This document shows positions 38,370 through 50,281 of a DNA stretch of 64,000 nt, piece after piece (position 1 is the stretch's first letter; each line of letters opens with the position of its first letter). The DNA is taken from contig NC_067204.1 in assembly GCF_026262505.1 (NCBI RefSeq), forward strand, positions 3,133,797 to 3,197,796, given 5' to 3'. The position numbers and the translations under genes were made by a program. Origin of the DNA: Trichomonas vaginalis G3. Its lineage: Eukaryota > Parabasalia > Trichomonadida > Trichomonadidae. The notes beneath the pieces were generated by a model. The model saw only the letters and a list, made by a program, of their open reading frames with translations, was not told where the DNA came from and did not search any database.

Positions 38370-38957
38370 ATGTCCGACGTCCCACCAACCGAGCCCATAT
38401 CCCAACCAGAAGAACCGAAAGCTGCAGAACCACAACAGTCTCCTCAGCAACCTCAGTTCCAGCAAGTACCTCCGATTTACTACCAATTTCCACCTCAATG
38501 TTACTACCCTCCTCAAGGCTTCCCGAACTACCCTCCTCCTCAGCCTATGCCTTACTTCCCCAACCCTTGGTTGTTCCAGCAAGCTCCACCCCAGCAATTC
38601 CAATCTCAATCTCAATCGAAGAGAGACCAAGACTTCGAAGAAGGTCTGAACCGTTTACGCAAAGATTATGCCACAGCCCCTATGGAAGACGACAGGCTTT
38701 CAGTCTCTTCCCTCAAATCGACCGATTCGACTCGTACCACAGATTCGGTTCGTGACCGTGAAGACTACCTCAAGCAGTCTGAGAGACTCTTCATCCTACA
38801 ACCATTTACAGTTGGAGCTCTCAAGAACATGCGCAATTACGAAGGTCAGACACCAGCTGGAGACCGTAAAACAGACGTACTCGCAAGAGCAGTCCAACTG
38901 GTCAAGACAAAGACTGAGATAGTCGACTTCATTCTTGCAGCTTGCCCATACAAGTAA
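38370..38957 (+). CDS. Pro/Gln-rich protein with conserved C-terminal domain
   Basis: 195 residues from MSDVPPTEP at 38370. The N-terminal half is Pro/Gln/Tyr/Phe low complexity (YYPPQGFPNYPP type). The C-terminal half is a conserved charged helical domain (LNRLRKDYATAPMEDDRL, RLFILQPFTVGALKNMRN, VDFILAACPYK). Element D has the same C-terminal half, with more YPPQGF repeats in the N-terminal half. Unknown role. Confidence 0.55.
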   Translation: MSDVPPTEPISQPEEPKAAEPQQSPQQPQFQQVPPIYYQFPPQCYYPPQGFPNYPPPQPMPYFPNPWLFQQAPPQQFQSQSQSKRDQDFEEGLNRLRKDYATAPMEDDRLSVSSLKSTDSTRTTDSVRDREDYLKQSERLFILQPFTVGALKNMRNYEGQTPAGDRKTDVLARAVQLVKTKTEIVDFILAACPYK

Positions 38958-38985
38958 AAAAATAAACAATTACGAGTTAAACTTT

Positions 38986-39186
38986 TTACTCTTTCTTTTC
39001 TGAGTTGTTTAGAGCTGGTTTCTCTTGTAGGAACCTTTCGTACTCTTCCATGGTCATGTAATTGCGAATTTGGTACGCAATTCCAGGTTCGTTGTTTTTG
39101 AACCTTACGTATGTAACGCTTCCATCTTCCTCAGGGAAGTAAGCTGCTAACATCTGACCAAGTTTTCTCGGTGACTCGGAGCTCAT
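38986..39186 (-). CDS. Small soluble Polinton protein (66 aa)
   Basis: MSSESPRKLGQMLAAYF, then VTYVRFKNNEPGIAYQIRN and a charged helix. TAAAAAGTGACATTTTT directly precedes the ATG, the promoter motif shared with host genes. Identical in residues to 60388-60588. Confidence 0.5.
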   Translation of the reverse strand: MSSESPRKLGQMLAAYFPEEDGSVTYVRFKNNEPGIAYQIRNYMTMEEYERFLQEKPALNNSEKKE

Positions 39187-39227
39187 TAAAAATGTCACTT
39201 TTTAAACGTTAAGTTTTTAGTCTTATT

Positions 39228-39422
39228 TTACCCTTTGTTTACCCTTTGTTTGTCAAGGTAGTATTGGAGTGCAATTTCTCCAAATTCTCTGTGTCGGAGT
39301 TCTTCAGCATTTTCCAAGGTGTACCTGGAGAACTCAAAGAAGTTGTCAAGAACATACTGCCATGCTGCTCTTCTGAGTTCGTCGGTATTTTGGAAGTGTT
39401 GCACCTTCGAGTCTTCGGACAT
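39228..39422 (-). CDS. Small helical Polinton protein (64 aa)
   Basis: MSEDSKVQHFQNTDELRRAA, all-helical and charged; the ATG follows AAAAAGTGTCATTTTTTC. The counterpart at 60164-60352 differs at the C-terminus only. Unknown function. Confidence 0.5.
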   Translation of the reverse strand: MSEDSKVQHFQNTDELRRAAWQYVLDNFFEFSRYTLENAEELRHREFGEIALQYYLDKQRVNKG

Positions 39423-39456
39423 GAAAAAATGACACTTTTTCAGCAAAAATAATTTT

Positions 39457-39633
39457 AGGTGAAGAGGTGAGATTTCACCTCTTTTTTCACCTGTTTTTTC
39501 ACCTCATGAATTTTCATGAATTTCATTCGTAAATGTTTTGTCGAAACTTCATCGTAATGAGCGTAAATGACAAAAATATATTTTAGGTGAAGAGGTGAGA
39601 TTTCACCTCTTTTTTCACCTCTTTTTTCACCTC
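39457..39633. repeat. Hairpin repeat pair, left of 304-aa gene (C)
   Basis: Two ~49-bp units (39457-39505, 39585-39633) of AGGTGAAGAGGTGAGATTTC then CACCTCTTTTTTCACCT-type sequence. Each can fold on itself (AGGTGA and GAGGTGA against TCACCTC and TCACCT). The same unit lies inverted on the other side of the gene. Confidence 0.8.
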
Positions 39634-39705
39634 ATGAATTTTCCCGAAATAAAAAATAAAGTTGGTTTTTTTAAAAAAATATTTTTTTATTTTTATTGTA
39701 AGAAC

Positions 39706-40619
39706 ATGTTAGCAACAACAGCACCAAACTCTTTAGTCATGAACCCAACTTCAATGTTAGTAGAGATGAAAAGCTTCATTCCTTCTTCATATACTTTCGA
39801 AACAAAATCCAGAAGATAAAGCAAGAACTTTTAACAAGTAATTTAGACTGTAGTGCGAAAGATGAAACAAATGAACAGTATCTTTATGAAATGCAGGATA
39901 TTATTGACCATCTACCTAAACTTCCTGAAATACAACAACAAAAGCTTACTATTCCTGAATTCGATGAAATAGAAGTCAAAGCAACTGACTCAGTAGAAAT
40001 AAAGAAGTTCATACGAAAGGTTAACTATGAGTTTCTTGGATTTCATTGCAACCACAAAGTCATGGACAAAGATTGCGATATGGTATATAAGAACATCTCT
40101 GACATATACAAATCTGGGAGTTTAAGACCTACGACAACTTTGTTTCGTTAGTTGCAAAATGTGTATGGCAGATAAGAGATAAAGATAGAAGAGGTAAAGA
40201 TATGGAATGAACAAATAAGACCCGCAACTTTTGAGTTAAAGAGAGCAATTGACGCCTTAGTTGTTTTAGCAGGTAAGGTTTCAATGTACAATGCTAAAAT
40301 GAACCCACAATGTTCAAAATGTAAAGCAGCAATGAGGAAATATAACTACTCCGTCAAAGAGATAGAACGTATGCGAAACGACTATGCTGACTTAAAGAAA
40401 GAAGCAGAGAAACCAGCAGAAGATAAAATGGACATGTTGACATTTCTGAACAAAAACTATCCAACTGCTGACGATTTCCTTCTATCTGACGTCAAGAAGA
40501 AGTATAAAGAAACTTTCGGTATCGTTAAAACATTCGATGTACTGACAGAAGAAATAGAAGCTACGAAATTGTTTAGGATTTCAAATATACATCATACAAT
40601 TCATGTAAAACGCTTATAA
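39706..40619 (+). pseudogene. Polinton 304-aa helical protein, interrupted copy
   Basis: Counterpart of 58676-59590, including the CSKCKAAMRKYNYSVKEIER region with a CxxC pair. Bracketed by hairpin repeat pairs. Broken. Confidence 0.6.
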
Positions 40620-40625
40620 AATAAC

Positions 40626-40849
40626 AGGTGAAAAAAGAGGTGAAAAAAGAGGTGAAATCTCACCTCTTCACCTAAAATATATTTTTATTGAATTCAGCAA
40701 CAAAATTCTGAGTAAATAATTTTAGGGCTTGTGTCAAACCGTTGAGTTTTCACAAAATTTAAAAAATAACGTTTACCATGTGAAACGCTTATAAAATAAC
40801 TGAGGTGAAAAACAGGTGAAAAAAGAGGTGAAATCTCACCTCTTCACCT
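40626..40849. repeat. Hairpin repeat pair, right of 304-aa gene (C)
   Basis: Units 40626-40673 and 40802-40849, in opposite orientation to the left pair. They lie between the convergent 3' ends of the 304-aa gene and the packaging ATPase, where they could also act as bidirectional 3'-end signals. Confidence 0.8.
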
Positions 40850-40977
40850 AAAATATATTTTTGTCTGAATTCCGTATGAAATTTCATGAATTTCCTCATA
40901 TGCTTGCTTCCCTCGAAAAAACCGAGAGAAGAACAGCGAGTAGTGAAAAAACCCTGGTCGCCAAAACTCTTTATTTT

Positions 40978-41853
40978 TCAAGCTTGACTTTTTACAATTT
41001 GAACTTTGTTTGCGTAGATATGAATTCTGAAAGAAGTATGAGGGTCTTGTATGACTTTGTACTTCTCCCATAGTTCATGTCTGTCAAACTTACCTGCCAT
41101 GGACTCTTTCATAAGTTCCATGAAATCGTCTTCGGACAATCCAGGGAAAAGTATGATATCAGTAAGTATTCTTTTAACATCCTTACTTAAACTCTTTGCT
41201 GTCTGTACACAAATGACAACTGAGATGTTAAAGTGTCTGAGCTTCTTAAGAATTCGACACATATCTTGTTCTCTGTTCTTTAACAAAGGATGAGAAGCAA
41301 AGTCATCTAAGATAAGAAGACATCTATGAGGGTAAGTCTTCCAATCGTACGATTGCAATTTCTTCGAAATGTATTCTATCTCTTTCTGTTTGTTTCTGAA
41401 GTGTTTCTTCTCTAATATTCTCTGCATTTCCTCATTTGGGTCTTTAAACTTAGAATTTATATACTCATTTATAGCATTGTACTTCAAAACTCTTCTTTGG
41501 TACTTCTTTATCCAATCTAACAACTCAGTATCCTTTATACATACTAACTTAGACTTTTTTATAATATCTTTGAACGAATTTACGGTTTGGTCGAATTGAC
41601 CAGAAGTACTACAAATGACTACTAACTCATAGAATGGGTTCTTCTCATCTAGTTCTTGTTGTTGTGCAGCCATTTTAAGATAAGTGAAAGTCTTACCCGA
41701 CCCAGGTGGTGCGATTAGACCTGTTATACCATTCTGAGCAAATAAGAACTTGTCATGTATGGGTTTTATCTGAGCATTTTCTAACTTCCTCTTGTTCTTG
41801 TTTAAAACATTCTCAAATTTCTTGTCAATGTCAGCAAACTTTTTTTCTAACAT
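40978..41853 (-). CDS. Genome-packaging ATPase (A32/FtsK-HerA type)
   Basis: 291 residues from the ATG at 41853. Walker A APPGSGKT near residue 47, Walker B CLLILDDFA near residue 180 and a following NISVVICVQTAKSL sensor-like strand fit the A32-like packaging ATPases of Polintons and other double-jelly-roll viruses. It is divergent from the 153-aa gene with 36 bp between ATGs. Nearly identical to 57418-58293. It would drive DNA into capsids. It looks whole. Confidence 0.8.
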   Translation of the reverse strand: MLEKKFADIDKKFENVLNKNKRKLENAQIKPIHDKFLFAQNGITGLIAPPGSGKTFTYLKMAAQQQELDEKNPFYELVVICSTSGQFDQTVNSFKDIIKKSKLVCIKDTELLDWIKKYQRRVLKYNAINEYINSKFKDPNEEMQRILEKKHFRNKQKEIEYISKKLQSYDWKTYPHRCLLILDDFASHPLLKNREQDMCRILKKLRHFNISVVICVQTAKSLSKDVKRILTDIILFPGLSEDDFMELMKESMAGKFDRHELWEKYKVIQDPHTSFRIHIYANKVQIVKSQA

Positions 41854-41889
41854 ATTTTTAGAAAAATTAAAATTTTTATCTTTTTGAAA

Positions 41890-42351
41890 ATGTCTAGCGA
41901 TTTCGCTATCTATATTCGAGACAAGCTTTTCGACAGCAAAACATCTGTAGACCATAAAATCTTACATAGTGTAAACAAGAAAGGTGAATTTGTTCTAAAG
42001 TTCTGTTTCTGGGAATATGACAAGAACCATAAAACATTAGGCAGAGAAGTCTTTAAGTTTGTCAATGACAGACTTGTTGACAGAGATGACGCCGATTGGA
42101 AAGATGAAGTCCAACAAAAGTTCTTAGAATGCAAAGAAGGCACATGCGCTGTTCTTGAAGATGAAATAGAAAACAGAATAGAAGAGCTATTAAAGGACAA
42201 AGAACTTTTACATAAATATGGTTCTGAGAAGTTTGACATAACTCCACCAGAAAAGAAGAAGAAGAGAGAAAAGAAAGAAAAGAAAGAAAAGAAAGTAGAA
42301 GAGAAGAAAGAACCTGAACCAGTTCCAGAGAAGGTGAGATATGACATGTAA
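41890..42351 (+). CDS. Small protein with Lys/Glu tail
   Basis: 153 residues: globular N-terminal half (SSDFAIYIRDKLFDSKTS, EFVLKFCFWEYDKNHKTL), helix, and a low-complexity tail EKKEKKEKKVEEKKEPEP. The counterpart at 56926-57381 is two residues shorter through tail-repeat variation. Function unknown; it shares a 36-bp bidirectional promoter with the packaging ATPase. Confidence 0.55.
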   Translation: MSSDFAIYIRDKLFDSKTSVDHKILHSVNKKGEFVLKFCFWEYDKNHKTLGREVFKFVNDRLVDRDDADWKDEVQQKFLECKEGTCAVLEDEIENRIEELLKDKELLHKYGSEKFDITPPEKKKKREKKEKKEKKVEEKKEPEPVPEKVRYDM

Positions 42352-42367
42352 AAATAAAATTTTATTT

Positions 42368-42511
42368 TTAGAACATTTCTGGGTCAATGTCAATGTTCTC
42401 TTCCTCTTTAGGAGCAAACACTGGCTTAGACTCTAAAATCTTTTTACCCAATTACCTTGAACTTCAACTATCTTAGACTCATAATATTCATAGTCGTCTG
42501 CTTTCTTTGGT
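42368..42511 (-). pseudogene. 3' part of the 139-aa Polinton gene, cut by gap
   Basis: The end of the gene seen at 56490-56909 (KKADDYEYYESKIVEVQG, EEENIDIDPEMF). It enters the 100-N gap and is broken. Confidence 0.6.
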
Positions 42512-42611
42512 NNNNNNNNNNNNNNNNNNNNNNNNNNNNNNNNNNNNNNNNNNNNNNNNNNNNNNNNNNNNNNNNNNNNNNNNNNNNNNNNNNNNNNNNN
42601 NNNNNNNNNNN
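42512..42611. other. Assembly gap (100 N)
   Basis: Exactly 100 N, a common placeholder for unknown size. Polinton sequence lies left and host-type sequence right, so the missing part of element C, including its right terminus, could be many kilobases, or the join could be wrong. Confidence 0.99.
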
Positions 42612-42795
42612 ATCCGAACATATTGTTAAAATATGAAGCTTGTAACAGTGGAAAATCAATAGCCTGATTAAATCCATTAACAGCAATCTGGAATGAATAT
42701 TTCTGACCACCAACCCTTAGTTGGCAAACGTTCATTCCTTTGGTGAGATTTTTTCCGCAATCTCTAATGAGAACATTTTCGTCGAAGAGTGACAT
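42612..42795 (-). CDS. N-terminal fragment of unknown host gene
   Basis: About 61 codons from the ATG at 42795 (MSLFDENVLIRDCGKNL, then YSFQIAVNGFNQAIDFPLLQ) run into the gap. It is protein-like and not Polinton-like by comparison with D. No family recognised; some resemblance in style to BTB/Kelch or leucine-rich-repeat protein starts, too weak to name. Confidence 0.4.
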
Positions 42796-45654
42796 TGAAA
42801 TGACTAGAGAGAAATGCTTTGAAAAAATATGAAATTGGTGTTCATAGAATATGAAAAATGAATATCAAAGTCTTTAAGTCGCTTCAACCTCAGTTCTGAA
42901 AAAAATATCTAATCAATTCAGATACATGAGTAATTAAATGCTGATATTTATAAATTTGATTGGATAATATTGATAAACATCTAGATGATTGGGATTATAT
43001 CCACAAATTTCATTTTCATGAGAATTTTTGACCGTTTTAGATCTAAATTAAATTGGATGCGGATTACTTTGAAGAATGTGACATTTTTATATCTTAAATT
43101 TTAAAAAATGTTGATTGTTTCAGATAATCTCTGAAATTAACTCACCTTATATCATTTGTACTTGAATTCTATATAAATTTAATGCATTGTATGTAATCTT
43201 TTAAGTCATTGATTTGTTCTCCTAAATACGCACTAAAATTCAGGAAATTTAGCTGAATTAATCACAGAATTAAAGTTTCGGCGAATGAAAAGAAGTCCGT
43301 GATAATTATGTTAATTTATGAAATATTTCATACATATAAGAAACGATTAATCAATCAATAGGAACTATCAGTACCATGACCAAAAATTTCTGAAGAAACT
43401 TCATCAAAGACGAATTTGAATTTATAATTATCATCAAAAATTAAAATTTCAATTTTAGTTGGATTTCTATAAATTGAATGAAAAATGAAACGTTAAATCG
43501 AATTGATTGTTTTAATACGATTAAATGATCATGAAACGATGAATCAATCAATAGGAACTATCAGTACCATGACCAAAAATTTCTGAAGAAACTTCATCAA
43601 AGAGGTAGGGCAACGATAGAAAATTTTTGGAAAAAAAGTTCGGAGATCTTAAACGTATCATATTCCCTGCATGGTTTGGTATCTTCCGCCATGCGTTGTG
43701 CCAAACATATTGACACTTTCCAATAATTAATTTATGGTATGAGTCACAGAGTTAGATTATAAAAAGAAAGTAAATAATTGCAATTAGAAATCATATATGT
43801 CGGAAATCAAATGTTGATGAGCAGAAACCTTTTACTCATCATAAAAGAGATAAATCACTAAAGATTTGTATACATTAAAATTTGATATTTGGTGCTCGAA
43901 AACTGTCTGATGGGACTCCTCCAAAATGAACCAATCTATCGCTGAGGACCAAATTAGATGATGTGGATGGTGTATTCTCTAATTCTAACTTAGGAAGAAT
44001 GGGAACAAAACGAATGACGACAACAACATGTCAAACATAGATTAAATATCTATGAATCAATAAAGTATACGTGCATTGAAGGTGATAACGATCACTTGAG
44101 GCTTATAACTCTTTGACTAAATTATGCAATAATTAAATATAATCATTTTTATATTTTTATACTGATAGTAATTAATATACTATCCTGCTTAATAAATGGT
44201 ATGATCAAATTTGTTTGAAAATTTAATTATGTATATGAAACTATGTCTTCTATATAAAAATCAAAATTTTCGGACGAACCTAGATTGAACCTTTATGAAA
44301 ATCTATCATTTTTGTTAATTGAGTTAATATGAATCTTTTACATATGTATATATAGCATTGATAGCTTATATAATCATGGTTTATTCCATATTAACATATT
44401 TTTTCAGTTAAATTTGTTAATAATATCATGTAACAAATTAATTCAAGATTAGAATGTCTACAAAATGCTAACAAATAAGAACAAAATACGATTTCTCGAC
44501 TTAAATTTTAATATGGAGTAGTTTTTCGTTTAAATCTAATTAAAAATGAATAAAAACTTATCTTGTACTATTTTCATTCAAAGATTTTAATAATGTAAAT
44601 CATGCATTTTCATAATTCAGTACAGTTCTTTTTAGAATTAAAGTTGATGAGGATGATATTTGTGATTTAAAATAATTTGTTAATGTTCACCTTTTATTCA
44701 TCACCTTGTGGTATGCCCTAAAGCAATAGCATTATCAATTCTGCTGAATTGATCAACTCAAAATTCCAAAAAAAATTCAAAATTTCAAAAATGAAATTAA
44801 ACAATTTGAATTTTCACATGAAAAAATCAATTTCGAAAAAAATTTGGAAAATCAAAGTATTTGATAATTAGTCAAATAATCAATTTACATCGTTTTTACT
44901 CATAAAAAACAACTAATTTTTGATTTTGATATCATATTTGATAAATACTCATTCCAGAGTTGACGTAATGTATTAATTATTGTTAGAGATATTGCTTTCG
45001 CAGCAAAATTCTTATTTCATGAAAAAAAAAAAATGATTTTATTCCAACAAAAACACGTAAACAGATGAATGGAAACGTACTATATTTTCATAAATGTAGT
45101 AATCAGCGTGTCAGCTTTTGTTTATCATGTTCGAGTCAAAATGTATTAACTTGTAATAAGAAATATTCGAAGATTATATGAAGTATTGAGCATTCTTTGT
45201 AGAAATATTTGTAATTCATTACTAACATATATAATAAAGTTGTTTTTTTTTCCTTATTGCAATAATTTTGTCTGATTTTAATAACTTTTCATGTATACGA
45301 GTTGTGTGAATATGCATCATAATATGCGTAAATATACTTATTTGCGACGAATAATGTGGTTGCATAATGGAGGTGCTAAATTTTGATTTTTAATATGGGG
45401 CTTTGGTATGTATAATCATGTTCTTATCTCAACGTAGGAGTATTGGTGCAATATGATTAAAATTTACGAGGTTGATCTTAAATTGAATAATTCTGGAGTA
45501 TAAATCACAATGCAGCTAATTCTATGTTAAAGATAGATACAGATTGTAGTAATCAATTAGGGAGTACAAATTCATTCTTTCATTTCTGTCGTATTGAGCA
45601 GAAAGGAAGAGATCATAACCCTAGGAAAAAAAGCCCAAATTTGTCACTTTTCAT
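42796..45654. other. Gene-poor AT-rich host stretch
   Basis: Nearly 2.9 kb with no convincing frame on either strand. It holds a 71-bp direct repeat (listed separately) and otherwise homopolymer-rich sequence. Possibly remnants of decayed genes. Confidence 0.5.
43340..43603. repeat. 71-bp direct repeat, 193 bp apart
   Basis: Copies at 43340-43410 and 43533-43603 share GGAACTATCAGTACCATGAC and flanks with about one mismatch in 71 bp, in a region otherwise without structure. This suggests a recent local duplication or the long terminal repeats of a very small element; nothing between the copies supports the second. Confidence 0.75.
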
Positions 45655-45700
45655 AGTACGTTAAACTCAATTCGCTCGGCGAATGCCGAGCACACGTACT
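45655..45700. terminator. Nested perfect hairpin
   Basis: Inner stem GCTCGGC/GCCGAGC (45674-45680 with 45685-45691) around a GAAT loop; outer stem AGTACG/CGTACT (45655-45660 with 45695-45700). It is GC-rich in an AT-rich region, just downstream of a weak minus-strand frame. It could be an RNA 3'-end structure or a cruciform; the type label is tentative. Confidence 0.4.
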
Positions 45701-45706
45701 CATCAT

Positions 45707-45976
45707 TCAACATAATATTCTCATTCTTTGGTTATTATAGTGCCAGACAACACAAGATTTCAAAGAATTACTTGAGTTTTCAATTAATCTTAATCCGATT
45801 TTAGATTTATCGAGAACTCCATCATCACAATCACATACTTCAGTGCGGTAACTACAATTATCCATATACAGAAGGAAGTTCTTTTCGAACAACTCATTTG
45901 GAGTCTGTTTTGGAAAGAACTTCTTTCTGTCCGACTTAATTTCATAGTTCCTGATCAACCAAAAGACAGAAACCAC
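45707..45976 (-). CDS. Weak unknown frame (89 codons)
   Basis: Begins without an ATG (GTG at the first codon). Composition is protein-like in part (SDRKKFFPKQTPNELFEKNF, CSYRTEVCDCDDG), but there is no family. It may be the remnant of a host gene; the nested hairpin at 45655-45700 lies just beyond its stop. Confidence 0.25.
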   Translation of the reverse strand: MVSVFWLIRNYEIKSDRKKFFPKQTPNELFEKNFLLYMDNCSYRTEVCDCDDGVLDKSKIGLRLIENSSNSLKSCVVWHYNNQRMRILC

Positions 45977-47150
<1,174 letters not shown>

Positions 47151-48133
47151 ATTGAGTCTTGTGGTTCATCTTCTTGAGTAGAGTCTTCTTCTTCAACATC
47201 AAAGTCATCTGGTGTATCGAACTGAATGTATGAAAGCCAAATGTTGTATGTGTTTTCCAATTGGCTTTCAAACTTGAGATACATTCCATGCATGAGTGTT
47301 ATTTCAGTTTCAACGTAGAGTTGCTGACGTGGCTTGAAGACATGCATGAGAATTGGTCCTCCAAATTCGTCCTTGAAAAATTTGCAGTAGCAAACATAAA
47401 CTGAGATAGAGTCTCCTTCTTCAATGTCTTCTGCTTGGTTAACGAAATGAATAGCAATTTTGCGTACTTGAATTGTGTTGTTGTCTGAGTAAAATAATGG
47501 TTTGAACTTGGGGTTGAGTGAGCTAAGACATTGCCATTTTGCTGTTTCTTGTCCGTACTCACGTTCTTCTTCGTCATCCTGATATCCATAACTCTTTAAT
47601 TTGAATTCGACCCAAAACTGTTCGACTTTTTTTGCAGCTTTGGGTGGAAGACTTTCAATAAGCTGACATATAGTTCTGTCAACCATTATCTTTGTTATTG
47701 TTGGAAAATAGTTGACAATTGTGTCACCTAATTCGAATGGGTCAGGTGTTTCTTTTTGTAGTTTGGTAAAGTCTGCAAGAACTTTGTTGAGTTGTTCACA
47801 ATATTCTTTGTTAAAAGTTGCAGGAACTCTTTCTTCTGGCTTTGAATTGAAGTATTCTTCAGACAATCTGAGTAGTATTTTGCGTAGTTCAGCGTTGCTG
47901 TGGTTCTTTGTAATACGGAGCTCGTTTGGTATTGTTTTTGGTAGTGAAAGTGGCTTTGGATTGAGTGAATTGTCTGTTCTGCTTGGAGAATGTGTAGATG
48001 CTGCAGTTTGATATTGAGGCTCTAAACCTGTGGGTGCTGAAAGTTTGCAAGCAATTTCTTCAGGTGAATTTGGAGCGAACACGCTAGCGAATGCCATTAG
48101 ACAAAAATGAACTGTTTTTTTCGGACTACTCAT

Positions 48134-48564
48134 AGAAAAGTTTAAAATAAACCGTTTTCGTCAACGGTAACCCCTCTATTTTTATTTTATTTAATAGTTA
48201 CCGTTGGAAAACCGTTCCATCTCAAATATTGAATGAACTATAAACGTTTTTTGTTTTCTATATATACTTTTTTGTCCAACGGTAAAACTTTTTACACAAC
48301 GGTTTTTGAGAGTCGTCGCCGTTGACTTTTTTGTAGAGCACTCAAAATAGTGTAACTTTGTCGGACAAGTAAGGGTCTATCGTCGCTACAGGAAAAGTTA
48401 CAGGCGTTCCAAGGAAGTATACTTTGAGAAGCCTTTTCCCTTATAGAATGAGATAGGACGGTTATTTTACAAAACTGACAACACTTTGACCGAGTAGTTT
48501 TTTGTGCTGAACAAAAAGTGTCATATAAACATCTGTCAAAAACCGCTTTTTAACTTCACTTAAA
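48134..48564. promoter_or_regulatory. Divergent intergenic region with AACGG (Myb-type) site cluster
   Basis: Seven AACGG/CCGTT pentamers lie between about 48151 and 48324, matching those in element A in number, order and orientation. The remaining 240 bp toward the coiled-coil gene hold ACAAAAAGTGTCATATAAAC, a version of the middle-module promoter motif. Confidence 0.5.
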
Positions 48565-50281
48565 ATGCCACGTAAGCTACGTAAGAATATACGTAAGAGG
48601 AAGAGAGCATTGAAACATCCAATAGTAAGACTAACACCACAACAACAGTTGCAACAACAAATAATGAATGACCCCACTATGTTGCAACAAATGTCAAGCA
48701 ATCCTATGCTTTTAAACCGAGTTGTTGGTGCACAGAGTGGAGGTTTAAGAGCGGCACTTTTAGCGAAAATGGCAGGCTATGGTGGAGCTGCAGACGGAAC
48801 AGCTTATAACCCTCAAAGTCAAATGAATTTGAGTTCACTCAAAAATCAAATAACAGATGTCAAAAAGTCAAACATAGACATACAGAAGCAAATAAGTGAA
48901 AACGAAAAGAAACTAGAATATGACAGACACACAAAGAAACTCAATGAGTTAAACGTAGAGAAAAAGAAGAAAGAAGAACAACTGAAAGAACTAAGTACAG
49001 AGGAATATGCGAAAAAAGTGTCAGAAAAAGCAGCAGAAGTAGCAAAAATGGAACAAGATGTCATAAATTTGAAAAACCATACTACTCAATATAAAGTACT
49101 GAAAGATGAAGAGATAAAACAAAAAGCCCTGAAGACATATATGGATAGCGATGAGTATAAAAAAGAAGTTGAAGCAAATGTAAAGGCAGAAAAACTTTTA
49201 CAGTTGCAAAACCAAACCGTACAGTATGAAAACTTAGCACAAGAAAGTAAAAATAACGACGGCTATGCAAAAGGCAATGAAAAGCGCAGAATATATAAAA
49301 GCTAACAATGACTGGTTAGATGCCCAAGCCAACGCTAAAGCAGCCCAACTCATAGGGTCAATAAGGACAAAAATACAAGCGGATGAAGACAGTTCAAATG
49401 AAGCTTTAACGAATGCTGACTTTAAGAATGCCTTCGAAGCTCTTCATAGTAAGGTGAAACAAGTGAACGACTTCTCATCTGGAAAGAAACTGAAGTCTGA
49501 AGGTTTCGACAACGAGTTAAGAGAAGTAGCACAAAATATGACGAAAATAACAGATGCAGCAACGAGACAGGCAGTTCAAAGTGCCTATGACGCCGTTAGA
49601 GCAACGTTGTGGAAAGTCAAGAAAAAGAGTTACAACAGACCAAAAACAGACCTAGTAAATGCTTTCTTAAGAACGAAAAGTCAGGTAGGACATTATGCTG
49701 CAGATGGAACATATGTGCCAGCTGGTGGAACTTATATACCAGCTGGTGGAACTTATATACTAGCTAGTGGAACTTATATACCACCAAACCCTCCAAGAGA
49801 AGCACCTGCACCAGGACTACCTAAAACATTTACATCGTCACATGGACACAGACACAGGCATGCACCAAAACCAACACAACAACAACAACAAACCAGCACA
49901 ACAACCAACACAACAACCAGCACACAACCAACAGTTCAAAACCTGCAACAACAACCAGCACAACCAACAGTTCAAAACCCTGCACAACAACAACCACAAA
50001 CAGAGCAAGGACATAAAAGAAGTAGAGAACAAGGAAACCAAGAATTCTTAAAAATGCTTAAAGAAGAGTATGGTTACCCAGATACTATTGACTTTAGTGA
50101 CAGATATAAAGAAGCTATTAGAAAGTTCAAGGATGGAAATACTGACCCGAACCTATTTAGCTTTATGGCTCAGCACCAAATGGGATATAATTTCAAACCT
50201 GGAAAATACAAGCTCGCTAAGGGATATGATTTAATAGCATATCATCCAAATGACATGATGAATTTACTCCGAGATATTTGA
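48565..50281 (+). pseudogene. Polinton basic coiled-coil protein, interrupted copy
   Basis: Basic head (MPRKLRKNIRKRKRAL), Gln-rich segment, Gly/Ala stretch, long Lys/Glu coiled coil; the second half has four GTY(I/V)PAGG-type repeats and a Gln/Thr/Pro linker, ending PNDMMNLLRDI. The stop shares a base with the next ATG. Broken, with two long frames still readable. Confidence 0.6.

Larger units (their letters stand above)
27363..42511 (+). mobile_element. Polinton/Maverick element C, left terminus to assembly gap
   Basis: About 15 kb from terminal poly-A through methyltransferase, fibre, integrase, PolB, HNH protein, iteron array and packaging ATPase, ending at a 100-N gap inside the gene equivalent to 56490-56909. 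It is the most complete left half in the window. It has about half a dozen interrupted genes, while many others look whole. High identity to B (left) and D (right part) implies recent copies. Confidence 0.9.

Noticed and set aside
42433-42795. Single frame running across the 100-N gap
   Set aside because: It joins a Polinton gene fragment to a host gene start through N; the continuity is an artefact of gap length.
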